40,521 nt of DNA from CBFHWY01 sp965659675 (GCA_965659675.1 CBFHWY010000016.1:1-40521), one strand, 5' to 3'; positions 23,439 to 32,062 are shown, numbered from the stretch's first letter. Numbers and translations: made by a program. Notes: generated by a model from the letters alone, not told the origin.

Positions 23439-24358
23439 TAAGACTCCTTTTTGATCAGACGCCTCAGAATAGCCAGTTCTTTGTATTTGCTGCGAGCTTC
23501 TTCAGCGGGATATCCAAAGTAGGTTTGACCTGACTTTAAGGACTTTGAGATGCCAGATTGAGCAAGTATGGTGACATTCTCTCCAATTTCAATATTGGCG
23601 GCAACCCCAACCTGACCCCAGAGCACAGAATTGTCACCAATGTTTGTGCAACCTGCGACGCCAACCTGACCGGCAAGCAGACAATTCTTTCCTATCACTG
23701 TATCATGACCAATTTGCACCTGATTATCGAGCTTACTTCCTTCCCCGATGATTGTCCAGTGTGTCACCCCTCTGTCAATGGTACAGGCTGAACCGATCTC
23801 TACATCATCTTCGATCCTAACTCCTCCACAGGATTCAAATTTGCTGTGAATACCCTCTTTTTTTTGATAATAAAAGGCATCTGATCCAATACAGCTATTT
23901 GCGTGAATGCGAACTCTTTTACCTATGATACTGTCCTCATAAAGTACCACATTGGGCATGATGTGACTGTCTTCCCCAATTTCAACATTTGCGCCGATGA
24001 TCACTCCTGGAGCAATGTATGCACTAGGATGAATTTTAGCACTCGGATCGATGTTTTCACGTTGTTTGGCTTCGGGTTTAAAAATGCGGATTAGCTTATT
24101 GAAGTCGCTGAATACACTTTTAGATATCAGAAGTGCTTTTCCTTCTGGGGCATCCACTTTCTGATCGATCAAAACGGCGGAAGCCTTTGAATTAAGGGCC
24201 GCATCATAGTATTTTGGATGATCCACAAATACGAGATCCCCTTCTTCCACCCTATGAATTTCATTTAGGCCTTGAATGAGAAAATCAGGGTCACCAACAA
24301 ATTCACAATTCAGAATTTCTGAGAGCGTTTTGAGTTTCTGAGCTTTAGCTAATTTCAT
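23438..24358 (-). CDS. Second LpxD-like UDP-3-O-acylglucosamine N-acyltransferase
   Basis: 306 aa. An N-terminal nucleotide-binding-like domain (~1-100: LSEILNCEFVGDP ... GDLVFVDHPKYY) is followed by a left-handed beta-helix of hexapeptide repeats (IAPGVIIGANVEIGEDSHI, IGEGSKLDNQVQIGHDTVIG). The histidine in QIGHD aligns with the catalytic base region of LpxD. It is shorter than the main LpxD (342 aa, 27714-28742) and lacks that protein's C-terminal helical part. It may act on a different acyl donor or sugar nucleotide, or be a redundant LpxD; the placement after efp is one I recall from other Flavobacteriia. ATGA overlap with the efp stop. Annotated conservatively without a gene symbol. Confidence 0.82.
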   Translation of the reverse strand: MKLAKAQKLKTLSEILNCEFVGDPDFLIQGLNEIHRVEEGDLVFVDHPKYYDAALNSKASAVLIDQKVDAPEGKALLISKSVFSDFNKLIRIFKPEAKQRENIDPSAKIHPSAYIAPGVIIGANVEIGEDSHIMPNVVLYEDSIIGKRVRIHANSCIGSDAFYYQKKEGIHSKFESCGGVRIEDDVEIGSACTIDRGVTHWTIIGEGSKLDNQVQIGHDTVIGKNCLLAGQVGVAGCTNIGDNSVLWGQVGVAANIEIGENVTILAQSGISKSLKSGQTYFGYPAEEARSKYKELAILRRLIKKES

Positions 24359-24921
24359 GATTTAACACGTTCGACGTATTCTCCAGTGCGTGTATCAATC
24401 TTGATCTTACTCCCTGTTTCAATGAATAGGGGGACACGCACTTCTGCTCCTGTCTCAACAGTGGCTGGCTTTAAGGTATTGGTGGCGGTATCACCCTTGA
24501 TTCCCGGTTCGGTGTAGGTGATCTCAAATTCCACAAAGGGAGGTAGCTCACAAAGGAGTGGGTTTTCTTCTTCCGCATGTACAAGGATCTCCACATTATT
24601 ACCCTCTTTCAGGAACTGCGGTGCGTTAATCAAGTCTTCAGCAATGAAGGTCTGTTCGTAGTTATCGGTATTCATGAAGTGATAACCGCTGTCATCCTTG
24701 AATAGGAATTGATAGGTTCTTCTCTCAACCCTCACCGGGTTGATCTTCACCCCTGCCGGGAAGGTGTTATCCAATACTTTTCCTGTGGTTAAGCTTTTCA
24801 GCTTAGTTCGAACGAAAGCTGCTCCTTTTCCAGGTTTAACGTGCTGAAATTCCACTATGGTCCAGAGGTCGTTGTTGAACTCTATGCAAAGCCCATTTTT
24901 AAAATCTGCTGTTGTTGCCAT
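24355..24921 (-). CDS. efp: Elongation factor P
   Basis: 188 aa, the usual EF-P length. It binds between the P and E sites of the ribosome and relieves stalling at polyproline. Domain I begins MATTADFKNGLCIEF and has the tip loop HVKPGKGAAFVRTKL; K32 aligns with the modified lysine of E. coli EF-P. RVERRTYQFLFKDDSGYHFMNTDNYEQ and the C-terminal GDTATNTLKPATVETGAEVRVPLFI are typical of domains II-III. Modification enzymes are not in the window. ATG at 24921 directly abuts the TAG of the ABC ATPase gene, and its own TGA overlaps the next ATG, so it is embedded in the lipid A operon. Confidence 0.97.
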   Translation of the reverse strand: MATTADFKNGLCIEFNNDLWTIVEFQHVKPGKGAAFVRTKLKSLTTGKVLDNTFPAGVKINPVRVERRTYQFLFKDDSGYHFMNTDNYEQTFIAEDLINAPQFLKEGNNVEILVHAEEENPLLCELPPFVEFEITYTEPGIKGDTATNTLKPATVETGAEVRVPLFIETGSKIKIDTRTGEYVERVKS

Positions 24922-25542
24922 CTACTTAAATTCTTTTAACTCGATCTGTGCCAAACTACCATGATACTCGTGTTCCTGATAGTTTGAGAAAACAAGTATA
25001 AGTCTTTTTTGAGCTTGCTCTCTTAAGAGCTCCTGATACCAATTCCATCCTTTTTTATCCAGATTTGTGCTTGGTTCATCCAGTAAAACAAGGGCTGAGT
25101 CGCTTGACAGTGCCAAACCAACTTTCAGGCGCTGACGCATTCCTGAAGAGAAGTCCTTGATCGATTTATCGAGGTCAGCTTCAAGCTGAATGCGCTTTGC
25201 AAAGTCAACTGCACTCATTTGATGCACCGGATCTTTGAACCTGAAGTGAGTTTGAATATGCTCCCGAAGGCTCAATTCTTCAAAGATCTCCTGATAGGGT
25301 GTGGCCAAACTGAAATGCCTGTAATATTCATTTAGCTTCATTTCATGGCCATTATTAAGCCATTGCACATTTCCTTCATTTGGACTCTCTATCCCGGCGA
25401 TGATACGCAGCAAAGTAGATTTACCTGAAGCATTTTCACCGAGGATGGCATATACTCCAGGGCCTTTGAATGTAGCTTCTACAGATCGGTATAACCAACG
25501 CTTTTTATATGCTTTGCCAATATGATCGAGGCGAATTTCCAC
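24922..25542 (-). CDS. Orphan ABC transporter ATP-binding protein
   Basis: 206 aa, a single nucleotide-binding domain. Walker A is GENASGKST (K41), the signature is FSSGMRQRL, Walker B is ALVLLDEPSTNLD, and the H-loop region is reduced to VLVFSNYQEHEY, where histidine is not in the usual position. No permease is encoded nearby, so its membrane partner must be elsewhere or it works in another way. It is small, like CcmA-type or lipoprotein-release ATPases. Between lpxA and efp it may serve envelope lipid or lipoprotein export, which is inference from position. The start codon is GTG at 25542, one base after the lpxA stop; the first residues EIRLDHIGKAY fit the family start. Confidence 0.88.
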   Translation of the reverse strand: MEIRLDHIGKAYKKRWLYRSVEATFKGPGVYAILGENASGKSTLLRIIAGIESPNEGNVQWLNNGHEMKLNEYYRHFSLATPYQEIFEELSLREHIQTHFRFKDPVHQMSAVDFAKRIQLEADLDKSIKDFSSGMRQRLKVGLALSSDSALVLLDEPSTNLDKKGWNWYQELLREQAQKRLILVFSNYQEHEYHGSLAQIELKEFK

Positions 25543-25543
25543 C

Positions 25544-26317
25544 TTAAATGTTTCCTCTGATCACTCCTTTTTCAGAGGAACTGATAAAGTCGAGAATACG
25601 ATCTCGTTTATCGTTGTCCTCCACTTCGATTCTCGCGGCTTCCAGTCCTTTAGAGGTATTTTGATGCTGGATATAGATGATACGATAAGTATGTTCGATG
25701 AGGCTGATATCTTCCTCAGAAAATCCTCGTCGTCTCAGTCCAACGGAATTGATTCCGGAATAGGCCAGAGGCTCACGTGCTGCTCTTACATAAGGCGGTA
25801 CATCTTTCCGCACCTTTGATGTTCCGGCAATAAATGCATGCTCTCCTATGCGGATAAATTGCTGCACTGCAACAAGACCTTCCAAAATGGCGTAGTCTTC
25901 GATGATCACATGTCCAGCCAGCGTGGCGTTGTTGGCGAGTATGCAATGATCTCCGATGATGCAGTCATGTGCAACATGTACATAAGCCATGATCAAACAG
26001 TTCTTGCCAATTTTAGTGGTGTTCTTGTCTGAGGTGCCGCGGTTGATCGTCGCAAACTCTCGAATGGTGGTATTGTCACCGATCTCAGTGGTTGTTTTCT
26101 CACCCTTAAATTTCAGATCCTGAGGAATGGCACTCACCACTGCACCGGGAAAGATCCTTACATTGTTTCCAATGCGTGCTCCATCCATGATCACGGCATT
26201 GGCTCCTATCCAACAATTTTCTCCGATCACTACATCTTCAGCTATCGTTGCAAATGGCTCAACAAGGGTGGAAGAAGCAACTTTTGCCTTAGGGTGAATA
26301 TTTGCTTGTAGCGCCAT
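25544..26317 (-). CDS. lpxA: Acyl-ACP--UDP-N-acetylglucosamine O-acyltransferase
   Basis: 257 aa. First step of lipid A synthesis: transfers a 3-hydroxyacyl chain from ACP to UDP-GlcNAc. Left-handed beta-helix hexapeptide repeats begin at IHPKAKVASSTLVEPFATI; YVHVAHDCIIGDHC holds the histidine equivalent to E. coli His125, and GHVIIEDYAILEGLVAVQQFIRIGEHAFIAG is typical LpxA. The helical C-terminus starts around RAAREPLAYSGINSVGLRRRGF. Family length is 255-262. It lies one base after the lpxC/fabZ stop, in the operon behind the promoter at 28782-28809. Confidence 0.97.
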   Translation of the reverse strand: MALQANIHPKAKVASSTLVEPFATIAEDVVIGENCWIGANAVIMDGARIGNNVRIFPGAVVSAIPQDLKFKGEKTTTEIGDNTTIREFATINRGTSDKNTTKIGKNCLIMAYVHVAHDCIIGDHCILANNATLAGHVIIEDYAILEGLVAVQQFIRIGEHAFIAGTSKVRKDVPPYVRAAREPLAYSGINSVGLRRRGFSEEDISLIEHTYRIIYIQHQNTSKGLEAARIEVEDNDKRDRILDFISSSEKGVIRGNI

Positions 26318-26318
26318 A

Positions 26319-27704
26319 TTAATTGTTCTTCACGATTTGCGCCATGAGTTCACCTTCAACCGCGACCTGGTTACCAACAAAAGCAGTGGCTTTCATGTGA
26401 TGCATCCCGCGACGAACCGGTCCCATCAGTTGCATCTTTAGGATTAGTGCGTCACCTGGAATTACTTTTCTCTTGAATTTCACCTTGTCGATCTTGGCAA
26501 AGTAGGTTGAATAGGCATCGGGGTCTTCCACATTGTTCAGCGCAAGGATGCCTCCTGTTTGTGCTAGTGCCTCAACGATGAGTACTCCAGGCATAACGGG
26601 TTCAACAGGAAAATGACCATTAAAGAACTCTTCATTTCGAGTTACATTTTTGACCCCAACTACATAATCATCCCCCATCTCAATCACCTTATCGATGAGT
26701 AGGAAGGGGTATCGGTGTGGAAGTAGTTCGGCAATGCGATTGATGTCGATGAGTGCGGGCGCCGTAGCATCGTAGAAATCCTGATTTCCAATGATGGTCT
26801 TCTTAAGGATCTTTCCAAAATCCACGTTTGTAGCATGCCCGGGTCGAGCTGCGAGAATATGTGCTTTTAATGGACGACCCAATAGAGCCAGATCCCCAAC
26901 AATATCTAGTAGTTTGTGTCTTGCAGGCTCGTTCTCATGATTGAGTTCAACATTGTTTAAGATCCCAATACCGATCTCCTGAAGTTCACTTTTGTCTCGA
27001 TTGAATGTGGCAGCAAGTTTATCTTTTTCGTCTTCGGAAAGACTGGTATCGACCATTACAATGGCGTTATTCACGTCACCCCCTTTGATGAGGTCGTTGT
27101 TTACCAATTGCATCAACTCTCGAAGAAATACGAAGGTTCTGCACCTGGCTATATTGTCTGCAAACTCTCTGATGTTGTACATTGAGGCATGCTGTGTACC
27201 AAGTAGGGGAGAGTTGTAATCAACCATTACGGTGACCCTGAACTCAGGATCAGGAACGGCGAGCATTTCAACCATTTTGTCCGTGTCCTCATACTTTATG
27301 TTCTCATTGAGCACCAGGTAGTTCTTGTTTTCGTTTTGCTCAACAATACCAGCCTCCATGATCTTTTCAACGAAAGGTCCAGAACTACCATCCAGAATAG
27401 GAACTTCGGGTCCGTCGAGTTCAATTAGGGCATTATCGACCTCCAGGCCATAGAGAGCTGCTAGCAGGTGCTCAGTTGTGTGCACACCAGCGCCATTTTG
27501 CTGCAGGCTTGTTCCCCTTTTCGTGGTGCTTACATTCTCTAAAAGCGCTCTTACTTTGGGTTTTTCATCAAGGTCGATTCGCTGAAAGATATATCCATGA
27601 TTATCTTCAGCGGGTTTTACCGTCAGGTTCACCGTTTTTCCAGTGTGAAGCCCCACACCCGAAACGCTAAAACTCTTTGCGAGGGTTTTCTGCTTGTCGC
27701 TCAT
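26319..27704 (-). CDS. lpxC/fabZ: Fused UDP-3-O-acyl-N-acetylglucosamine deacetylase / 3-hydroxyacyl-ACP dehydratase (LpxC-FabZ)
   Basis: 461 aa, two enzymes in one chain. Residues ~1-300 are LpxC, the zinc-dependent committed step of lipid A synthesis: SVSGVGLHTGK, the zinc-site segment VHTTEHLLAALYGL, and HKLLDIVGDLALLGRP. Residues ~315-461 are FabZ: LLPHRYPFLLIDKVIEM and EEFFNGHFPVEPVMPGVLIVEALAQTGG with the catalytic His and Glu, which dehydrates 3-hydroxyacyl-ACP. The fusion is a known Bacteroidota trait and joins two activities that compete for the same 3-hydroxyacyl-ACP pool. ATG at 27704; the gene lies 9 bases after lpxD. Both active sites look intact. Confidence 0.97.
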   Translation of the reverse strand: MSDKQKTLAKSFSVSGVGLHTGKTVNLTVKPAEDNHGYIFQRIDLDEKPKVRALLENVSTTKRGTSLQQNGAGVHTTEHLLAALYGLEVDNALIELDGPEVPILDGSSGPFVEKIMEAGIVEQNENKNYLVLNENIKYEDTDKMVEMLAVPDPEFRVTVMVDYNSPLLGTQHASMYNIREFADNIARCRTFVFLRELMQLVNNDLIKGGDVNNAIVMVDTSLSEDEKDKLAATFNRDKSELQEIGIGILNNVELNHENEPARHKLLDIVGDLALLGRPLKAHILAARPGHATNVDFGKILKKTIIGNQDFYDATAPALIDINRIAELLPHRYPFLLIDKVIEMGDDYVVGVKNVTRNEEFFNGHFPVEPVMPGVLIVEALAQTGGILALNNVEDPDAYSTYFAKIDKVKFKRKVIPGDALILKMQLMGPVRRGMHHMKATAFVGNQVAVEGELMAQIVKNN

Positions 27705-27713
27705 CCTAAAAGC

Positions 27714-28742
27714 TTAATTCAATTTTTTTCTCAAGTGATCGATCTGTTCTTTCAACTTCGGCAATGACCTGAATAGAACATACGACCGTTTATATTCTCC
27801 AATTCCAAAGGCTGGGGAGCCCTGAACAATTGTCCCTTTTTCTGTGATATCCTGACCTACACCGCTTTGCGCTGCTATTTTTACCTCGTCTGCGATGTTT
27901 AGGTGACCAACAATACCTACCTGACCACCGATCATGCAATTCTTACCAATCTTAGTGGAACCGGCAATTCCTGTTTGGGCGGCGATCACCGTATTTTCTC
28001 CGATCTCAACATTATGAGCCACCTGTATCAAGTTGTCGAGTTTTACCCCTTTGCGAATGATGGTTGAACCCATGGTTCCTTTGTCGATACATGTGTTTGC
28101 GCCTATCTCAACCCAGTCTTCAATGATGACATTGCCAATGTGATGCACCTTTTTGTACTGGTTCTCCGCGTTTGGCTGAAAGCCGAAGCCATCACTTCCA
28201 ATCACACAGCCAGATTGGAGTGTTACATTGTCTCCAATGACACAGTCATCATAGATCTTCACTCCCGAATGAAGCGTGCAGTTCTTACCGATCTGCACAT
28301 TATCGCCGATCATACAGCCAGGGTAGATCTTGGTTTCATCGCCAACCTTGGTATATTTTCCAATGACCGCACCTTCGCCAATGTAAATGTGGATCCCTAA
28401 AATGGCTTCTTCTTCAATAAAACTGTTGGCTGCAATGCCTTTACGATTATTTCGCTGCTCAACATAAACATCAAGCAGGCTGGCAAAGGCCATGCGACTG
28501 TTCTCAGTCCTAATGAGTGTGGTGTCTGAAGGAATCTTTTTTTCGAGCTGAAGAGAATCATTCACAAGGACAATACTCGCTTTAGTGCTGTAGAGGAATT
28601 CTTCGTATTTGATGTTGTCCAGAAAAGCCAGTGCTCCGGGGGAGGCTGATTCAATCTTCGCAAAGCGATCGACCTTAATGTCAGGATCACCTTCGATTGT
28701 TCCTCCTACTATTTCTGCGATTTTTTGAGCGGAAAACTCCAT
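27714..28742 (-). CDS. lpxD: UDP-3-O-(3-hydroxyacyl)glucosamine N-acyltransferase
   Basis: 342 aa, the usual LpxD length. Third step of lipid A synthesis: adds the N-linked 3-hydroxyacyl chain. The N-terminal uridine-binding domain (~1-100: AQKIAEIVGGTIEGDPDI ... ALAFLDNIKYEEF) is followed by hexapeptide repeats including VIGKYTKVGDETKIYPGCMI and IGSDGFGF, then KLDNLIQVAHNVEIGENTVIAAQTGIAGS with the catalytic histidine region, and a C-terminal helix (LFRSLPKLKEQIDHLRKKLN). First gene of the lipid A operon; it has the best promoter of the window 40 bases upstream. Confidence 0.97.
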   Translation of the reverse strand: MEFSAQKIAEIVGGTIEGDPDIKVDRFAKIESASPGALAFLDNIKYEEFLYSTKASIVLVNDSLQLEKKIPSDTTLIRTENSRMAFASLLDVYVEQRNNRKGIAANSFIEEEAILGIHIYIGEGAVIGKYTKVGDETKIYPGCMIGDNVQIGKNCTLHSGVKIYDDCVIGDNVTLQSGCVIGSDGFGFQPNAENQYKKVHHIGNVIIEDWVEIGANTCIDKGTMGSTIIRKGVKLDNLIQVAHNVEIGENTVIAAQTGIAGSTKIGKNCMIGGQVGIVGHLNIADEVKIAAQSGVGQDITEKGTIVQGSPAFGIGEYKRSYVLFRSLPKLKEQIDHLRKKLN

Positions 28743-28781
28743 GCCCTCTATTGCTTCCCCTTGATAGATTGAATATTAGCT

Positions 28782-28809
28782 CAAAAGTAAGGAATAGCAA
28801 TAAGAGCAA
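28782..28809 (-). promoter_or_regulatory. Promoter of the lipid A operon
   Basis: On the - strand, TTG at 28809-28807 (within TTTG) is followed by a 17-base spacer and TACTTTTG at 28789-28782, an exact TAnnTTTG. This matches the Bacteroidota consensus with allowed spacing. The lpxD ATG lies 40 bases beyond. It sits in the gap downstream of the HD-domain gene, so the operon can be transcribed independently of it. Confidence 0.6.
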
Positions 28810-28836
28810 ACTGATGCCTGCCCCAATTTATTAACA

Positions 28837-30093
28837 TCAATTTTCGTCGAGCAATTCACGTGGATAACAAAGGAAATGCTTCTCAACGCGATCTGATAAT
28901 GAGGCAAATGTGAATAGGTCTGCGGCTTGCGAAACCTCCTCGATCTTGTTGTTCTTTCTAAGAATGTTGATCTTCTCACTTTCGATAGTATAGGCGAGAT
29001 TTTGGATAGAATCACCAAAGATGAAATAGTCACTAAGTTCTCTGGGTAGTTGGAAAACCTCAACAAATTTGTCTTTGAGACTTTCTATTTTCTCCTGGCT
29101 AAAGGCACTTTGCTGAATTTCCGTTTTAAAGAGCTTTCTTTTCACAATACTCTCGCTTAAAAGGCTGAGAACGGTGTCGGGATACTCCACCCAGTTCTTT
29201 ATCCCCGCTAAAACATCGTAATCATCCAACCTGGTGAATTCCTGAATCACAGCCGGATCATTTTCAAAATCATTTGGGCTGAGATCCTTGTTCAGGAAAT
29301 AGAGCAAAGATCTACCTGCAGGAAGTTTGTGTCCGTCTTGACTCAGGTCGCGAGCCCGTTGGAGAATTTTAAGAAGCAAGTACTCAGCACAAAGCACGGT
29401 TTTGTGTAGGTAAACCTGCCAGTACATGAGCCTTCGGGCAACGATGAACTTTTCAATGGAGTAAATGCCTTTTTCTTCTACCACTAAATTGCCATCAACC
29501 ACGTTGAGCATAGAGATGATCCGATCAGAACCGATGACCCCTTCCGAAACCCCAGTGAAAAAACTATCGCGCTTTAGGTAGTCGAGACGGTCCATATCAA
29601 GCTGGCTGGAAACCAATTGATGAAGAAAGCTTTTAGGGTATTCTCCGCTGAAAACAGAGATGGCCATATCGAGCTCACCCTCAAATTCGTCATTCAGTTT
29701 TCTCATCAAACTCAAAGAGATCTGCTCATGACCTACGTTTTGAACGATGCTATTTTCTAAGGCATGACTATATGGGCCGTGTCCGATGTCGTGTAGAAGA
29801 ATGGCAACCTTTGCAGCCTCCTCTTCTGCAGGGGAGATATCGATACCCTTGGACCGTAAAACCGTAATGGCCTTCTGCATTAAATGCGTGGCGCCTAAGG
29901 CATGCTGAAACCTCGTATGATTGGCAGCCGGATAAACGATGTTCGTTAACCCAAGTTGGGTGATTCTTCTTAGTCGCTGAAAGTACGGGTGTTCAAGCAA
30001 TCGAAAAATGAGTGGGGAGTCGATTGAAATAAATCCGTACACCGGATCGTTAATGATCTTCTTTTTGACAACTTTGTGATTGGCCTCTTTCAT
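28837..30093 (-). CDS. HD-domain phosphohydrolase (dNTPase-like)
   Basis: 418 aa from ATG at 30093. Conserved order: KIINDPVYGFISI, HPYFQRLRRITQLGL, RFQHALGATHLM (metal His64), ILLHDIGHGPYSHALE (H101-D102) and MDRLDYLKRDSFFTG, the pattern of the SAMHD1/dGTPase-related HD superfamily. The enzyme probably hydrolyses nucleoside triphosphates or another phosphate ester; the substrate is not known. An ATG at 30120 would add nine residues and overlap the divergent porX start; homologs begin close to KIINDPVYG, so the shorter form is preferred. In Bacteroidota this gene is often found just before lpxD, as here, 94 bases away. It shares a 25-base divergent gap with porX. Confidence 0.88.
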   Translation of the reverse strand: MKEANHKVVKKKIINDPVYGFISIDSPLIFRLLEHPYFQRLRRITQLGLTNIVYPAANHTRFQHALGATHLMQKAITVLRSKGIDISPAEEEAAKVAILLHDIGHGPYSHALENSIVQNVGHEQISLSLMRKLNDEFEGELDMAISVFSGEYPKSFLHQLVSSQLDMDRLDYLKRDSFFTGVSEGVIGSDRIISMLNVVDGNLVVEEKGIYSIEKFIVARRLMYWQVYLHKTVLCAEYLLLKILQRARDLSQDGHKLPAGRSLLYFLNKDLSPNDFENDPAVIQEFTRLDDYDVLAGIKNWVEYPDTVLSLLSESIVKRKLFKTEIQQSAFSQEKIESLKDKFVEVFQLPRELSDYFIFGDSIQNLAYTIESEKINILRKNNKIEEVSQAADLFTFASLSDRVEKHFLCYPRELLDEN

Positions 30094-30118
30094 TGACAGG
30101 GCTAAAATACGAACAAGC

Positions 30119-31666
30119 ATGAGTGCAGTGAAAATTTTATGGGCAGATGATGAAATAGATCTTCTTAAACCTCACATTCTATTTCTGGAACAGAAAGGTT
30201 ATGAGGTGCTTACAGCAACAAACGGTGAAGATGCCGTAAGTTACTTGGAGCACGAAACAGTGGATATCGTATTTCTGGACGAAAATATGCCGGGAATCAG
30301 CGGTTTGGATGCGCTGGCCAAGATCAAGGCAGATTATCCGAACATACCTGTCGTCATGATCACAAAGAGTGAGGAGGAAGAATTGATGGAAGAGGCAATT
30401 GGATCCCAGATTTCTGATTATCTGATCAAGCCTGTTAATCCAAAACAAATTCTTCTTTCCATTAAGAAGAACCTCGACGATGAAAAGCTGATCAGTGAAA
30501 GAACGAGCATGAACTACCAACAGGAATTCAATGCACTTTCAGTCGAGATTGCTCAGGCTTCTACTTTTCAGGACTGGTGCGCTGTATACAGAAAGCTGGT
30601 CAAGTGGGAGATGAAATTGGAAAAGTTACCTGAAGAAGGGATGCTGGAGATCTTAAACTCTCAAAAGAGCGAGGCTGATCAGGAATTTTACCGTTTTGTA
30701 GAGCGCAATTATGAGTCGTGGATCAATAATCCAAGAGAAGGTGACCCAATTCTAAGTCCCGATTTTATGAGCAACATGGTGCTCGAGGAGCTTGATGACA
30801 GGCCATTATTTGTTGTGGTCGTGGATAATTTGCGCTACGATCATTGGAAGATGATGGAGCCCATCGTGGAGAAGTTCTTTGTGCGCGAGGAAGAGGATTT
30901 CTACATGAGCATTCTCCCAACCGCCACAGCATTTCCTATGAATAGCTTGCTTTCTGGACTCATGCCTTCGGAGTTAGAAGATAAGCTTGGTAAACTCTGG
31001 TTTAGTGAAGAAGATAAAGGGGTGGATGAAAAAAATCTGCTTTCCATTTTAATGGAGGATGAAGAAAGAAAGCTCAAGTACAGCTTAACGCGGGTTTCGC
31101 AAAATGAAGAAGGAAAGAAATTAGTTCAGGAGGTGAACGAGCTCATGAACAATAACCTGAATTTCATTCTCTACAACTTCGTGGATACTTTGGGTCACTC
31201 AAAAACTGAAATGGAGATCATCAAGGAACTTGCCGATGACGAATCAGCATTTCGTTCTCTGATCAAGTCCTGGTTTGAGCATTCTCCATTGCTCGATGCA
31301 ATTAAGGAGATCTCCAGACTCGGAGGGCGATTAATGATCACTTCCGACCATGGAAGTCTAAGAGTTCAGGAAGCGAGCAAGGTGGTCGGCGACCGAAATA
31401 CCAACACCAACCTTAGGTATAAACAGGGAAAGAACCTCAATTATCAGGAAAAGGATGTGATGGAGATCAAAGATCCCGACGCGATCTTTTTACCCAAACC
31501 AAATGTGAGTACGAGATACATCTTTGCAAGACCAGGTAAGTTCTTTGTTTATCCAAATAACCTCAATCACTTTGTGAACTACTTTAAGAATACCTTTCAG
31601 CATGGTGGGATCTCTATGGAGGAAATGATGATTCCCTTTGCTTTATTCTCATCCAAGAAAAGCTAA
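30119..31666 (+). CDS. porX: PorX: response regulator with alkaline-phosphatase-superfamily (PglZ-like) domain, T9SS control
   Basis: 515 aa from ATG at 30119; a TTG-initiated extension to 30080 overlaps the divergent gene and was rejected. Residues 1-120 form a receiver: KILWADDE acidic pocket, phospho-acceptor D54 in VFLDENMPG, T82-K83 in MITKS. A helical linker (~125-215) is followed by an alkaline-phosphatase-superfamily domain with metal sites VVVDNLRYDHW (D236) and ITSDHGS, and a threonine in LPTATAFPMNS at the place of the nucleophile. This matches PorX, which with the PorY kinase regulates type IX secretion in P. gingivalis and is a phosphodiesterase of oligonucleotides. porY is not in the window. 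tsaE starts directly after its stop. Confidence 0.95.
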   Translation: MSAVKILWADDEIDLLKPHILFLEQKGYEVLTATNGEDAVSYLEHETVDIVFLDENMPGISGLDALAKIKADYPNIPVVMITKSEEEELMEEAIGSQISDYLIKPVNPKQILLSIKKNLDDEKLISERTSMNYQQEFNALSVEIAQASTFQDWCAVYRKLVKWEMKLEKLPEEGMLEILNSQKSEADQEFYRFVERNYESWINNPREGDPILSPDFMSNMVLEELDDRPLFVVVVDNLRYDHWKMMEPIVEKFFVREEEDFYMSILPTATAFPMNSLLSGLMPSELEDKLGKLWFSEEDKGVDEKNLLSILMEDEERKLKYSLTRVSQNEEGKKLVQEVNELMNNNLNFILYNFVDTLGHSKTEMEIIKELADDESAFRSLIKSWFEHSPLLDAIKEISRLGGRLMITSDHGSLRVQEASKVVGDRNTNTNLRYKQGKNLNYQEKDVMEIKDPDAIFLPKPNVSTRYIFARPGKFFVYPNNLNHFVNYFKNTFQHGGISMEEMMIPFALFSSKKS

Positions 31667-32062
31667 ATGGAGTATTCACTGCATGAGCTTGAAAGTGCAG
31701 CAGACTGGGTGCTGAGTAAGGGCAACAAAATGATCGCCTTTAAAGGAGACCTTGGTGCGGGCAAGACAACCCTCATCAAAGCGATATGCAAAAAGCTCGG
31801 CGTTGAGGGTAGTTTGAGCAGCCCGAGCTTTTCACTGGTAAATGAATATGAATCGACAGGCGGCACTGTCTTTCACTTCGACTTTTATCGCCTTGAAGTA
31901 CCAGAAGAAGCACTTGATTTTGGGGTTGAGGAGTACTTTGCTTCAAATGCCTACTGCTTAATGGAGTGGCCTGATAAAATTGGTCCTTACTTGCCCGAAG
32001 AGACCTTGTGCATCAGTATTTCAGACCTTGGCGCTCACATGAGGCGGCTTGAGCTTTGCTGA
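31667..32062 (+). CDS. tsaE: tRNA t6A biosynthesis ATPase TsaE
   Basis: 131 aa, the usual family size. P-loop GDLGAGKTTLIKAI, then SPSFSLVNEYE, VFHFDFYRL and MEWPDKIGPYLP, all standard TsaE blocks. It works with TsaB and TsaD to regenerate the complex that makes threonylcarbamoyl adenosine at position 37 of ANN-decoding tRNAs. ATG at 31667 abuts the porX TAA with no spacing, so translation is probably coupled. TsaB and TsaD are not in the window. Confidence 0.96.
   Translation: MEYSLHELESAADWVLSKGNKMIAFKGDLGAGKTTLIKAICKKLGVEGSLSSPSFSLVNEYESTGGTVFHFDFYRLEVPEEALDFGVEEYFASNAYCLMEWPDKIGPYLPEETLCISISDLGAHMRRLELC

Noticed and set aside
30080..30118. TTG-initiated extension of PorX
   Set aside because: It runs into the divergent HD gene; ATG at 30119 starts right before the receiver domain and gives the usual PorX length.
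30179..30520. 113-aa - strand open frame
   Set aside because: Antisense to the PorX receiver domain whose motifs are intact; a shadow frame.
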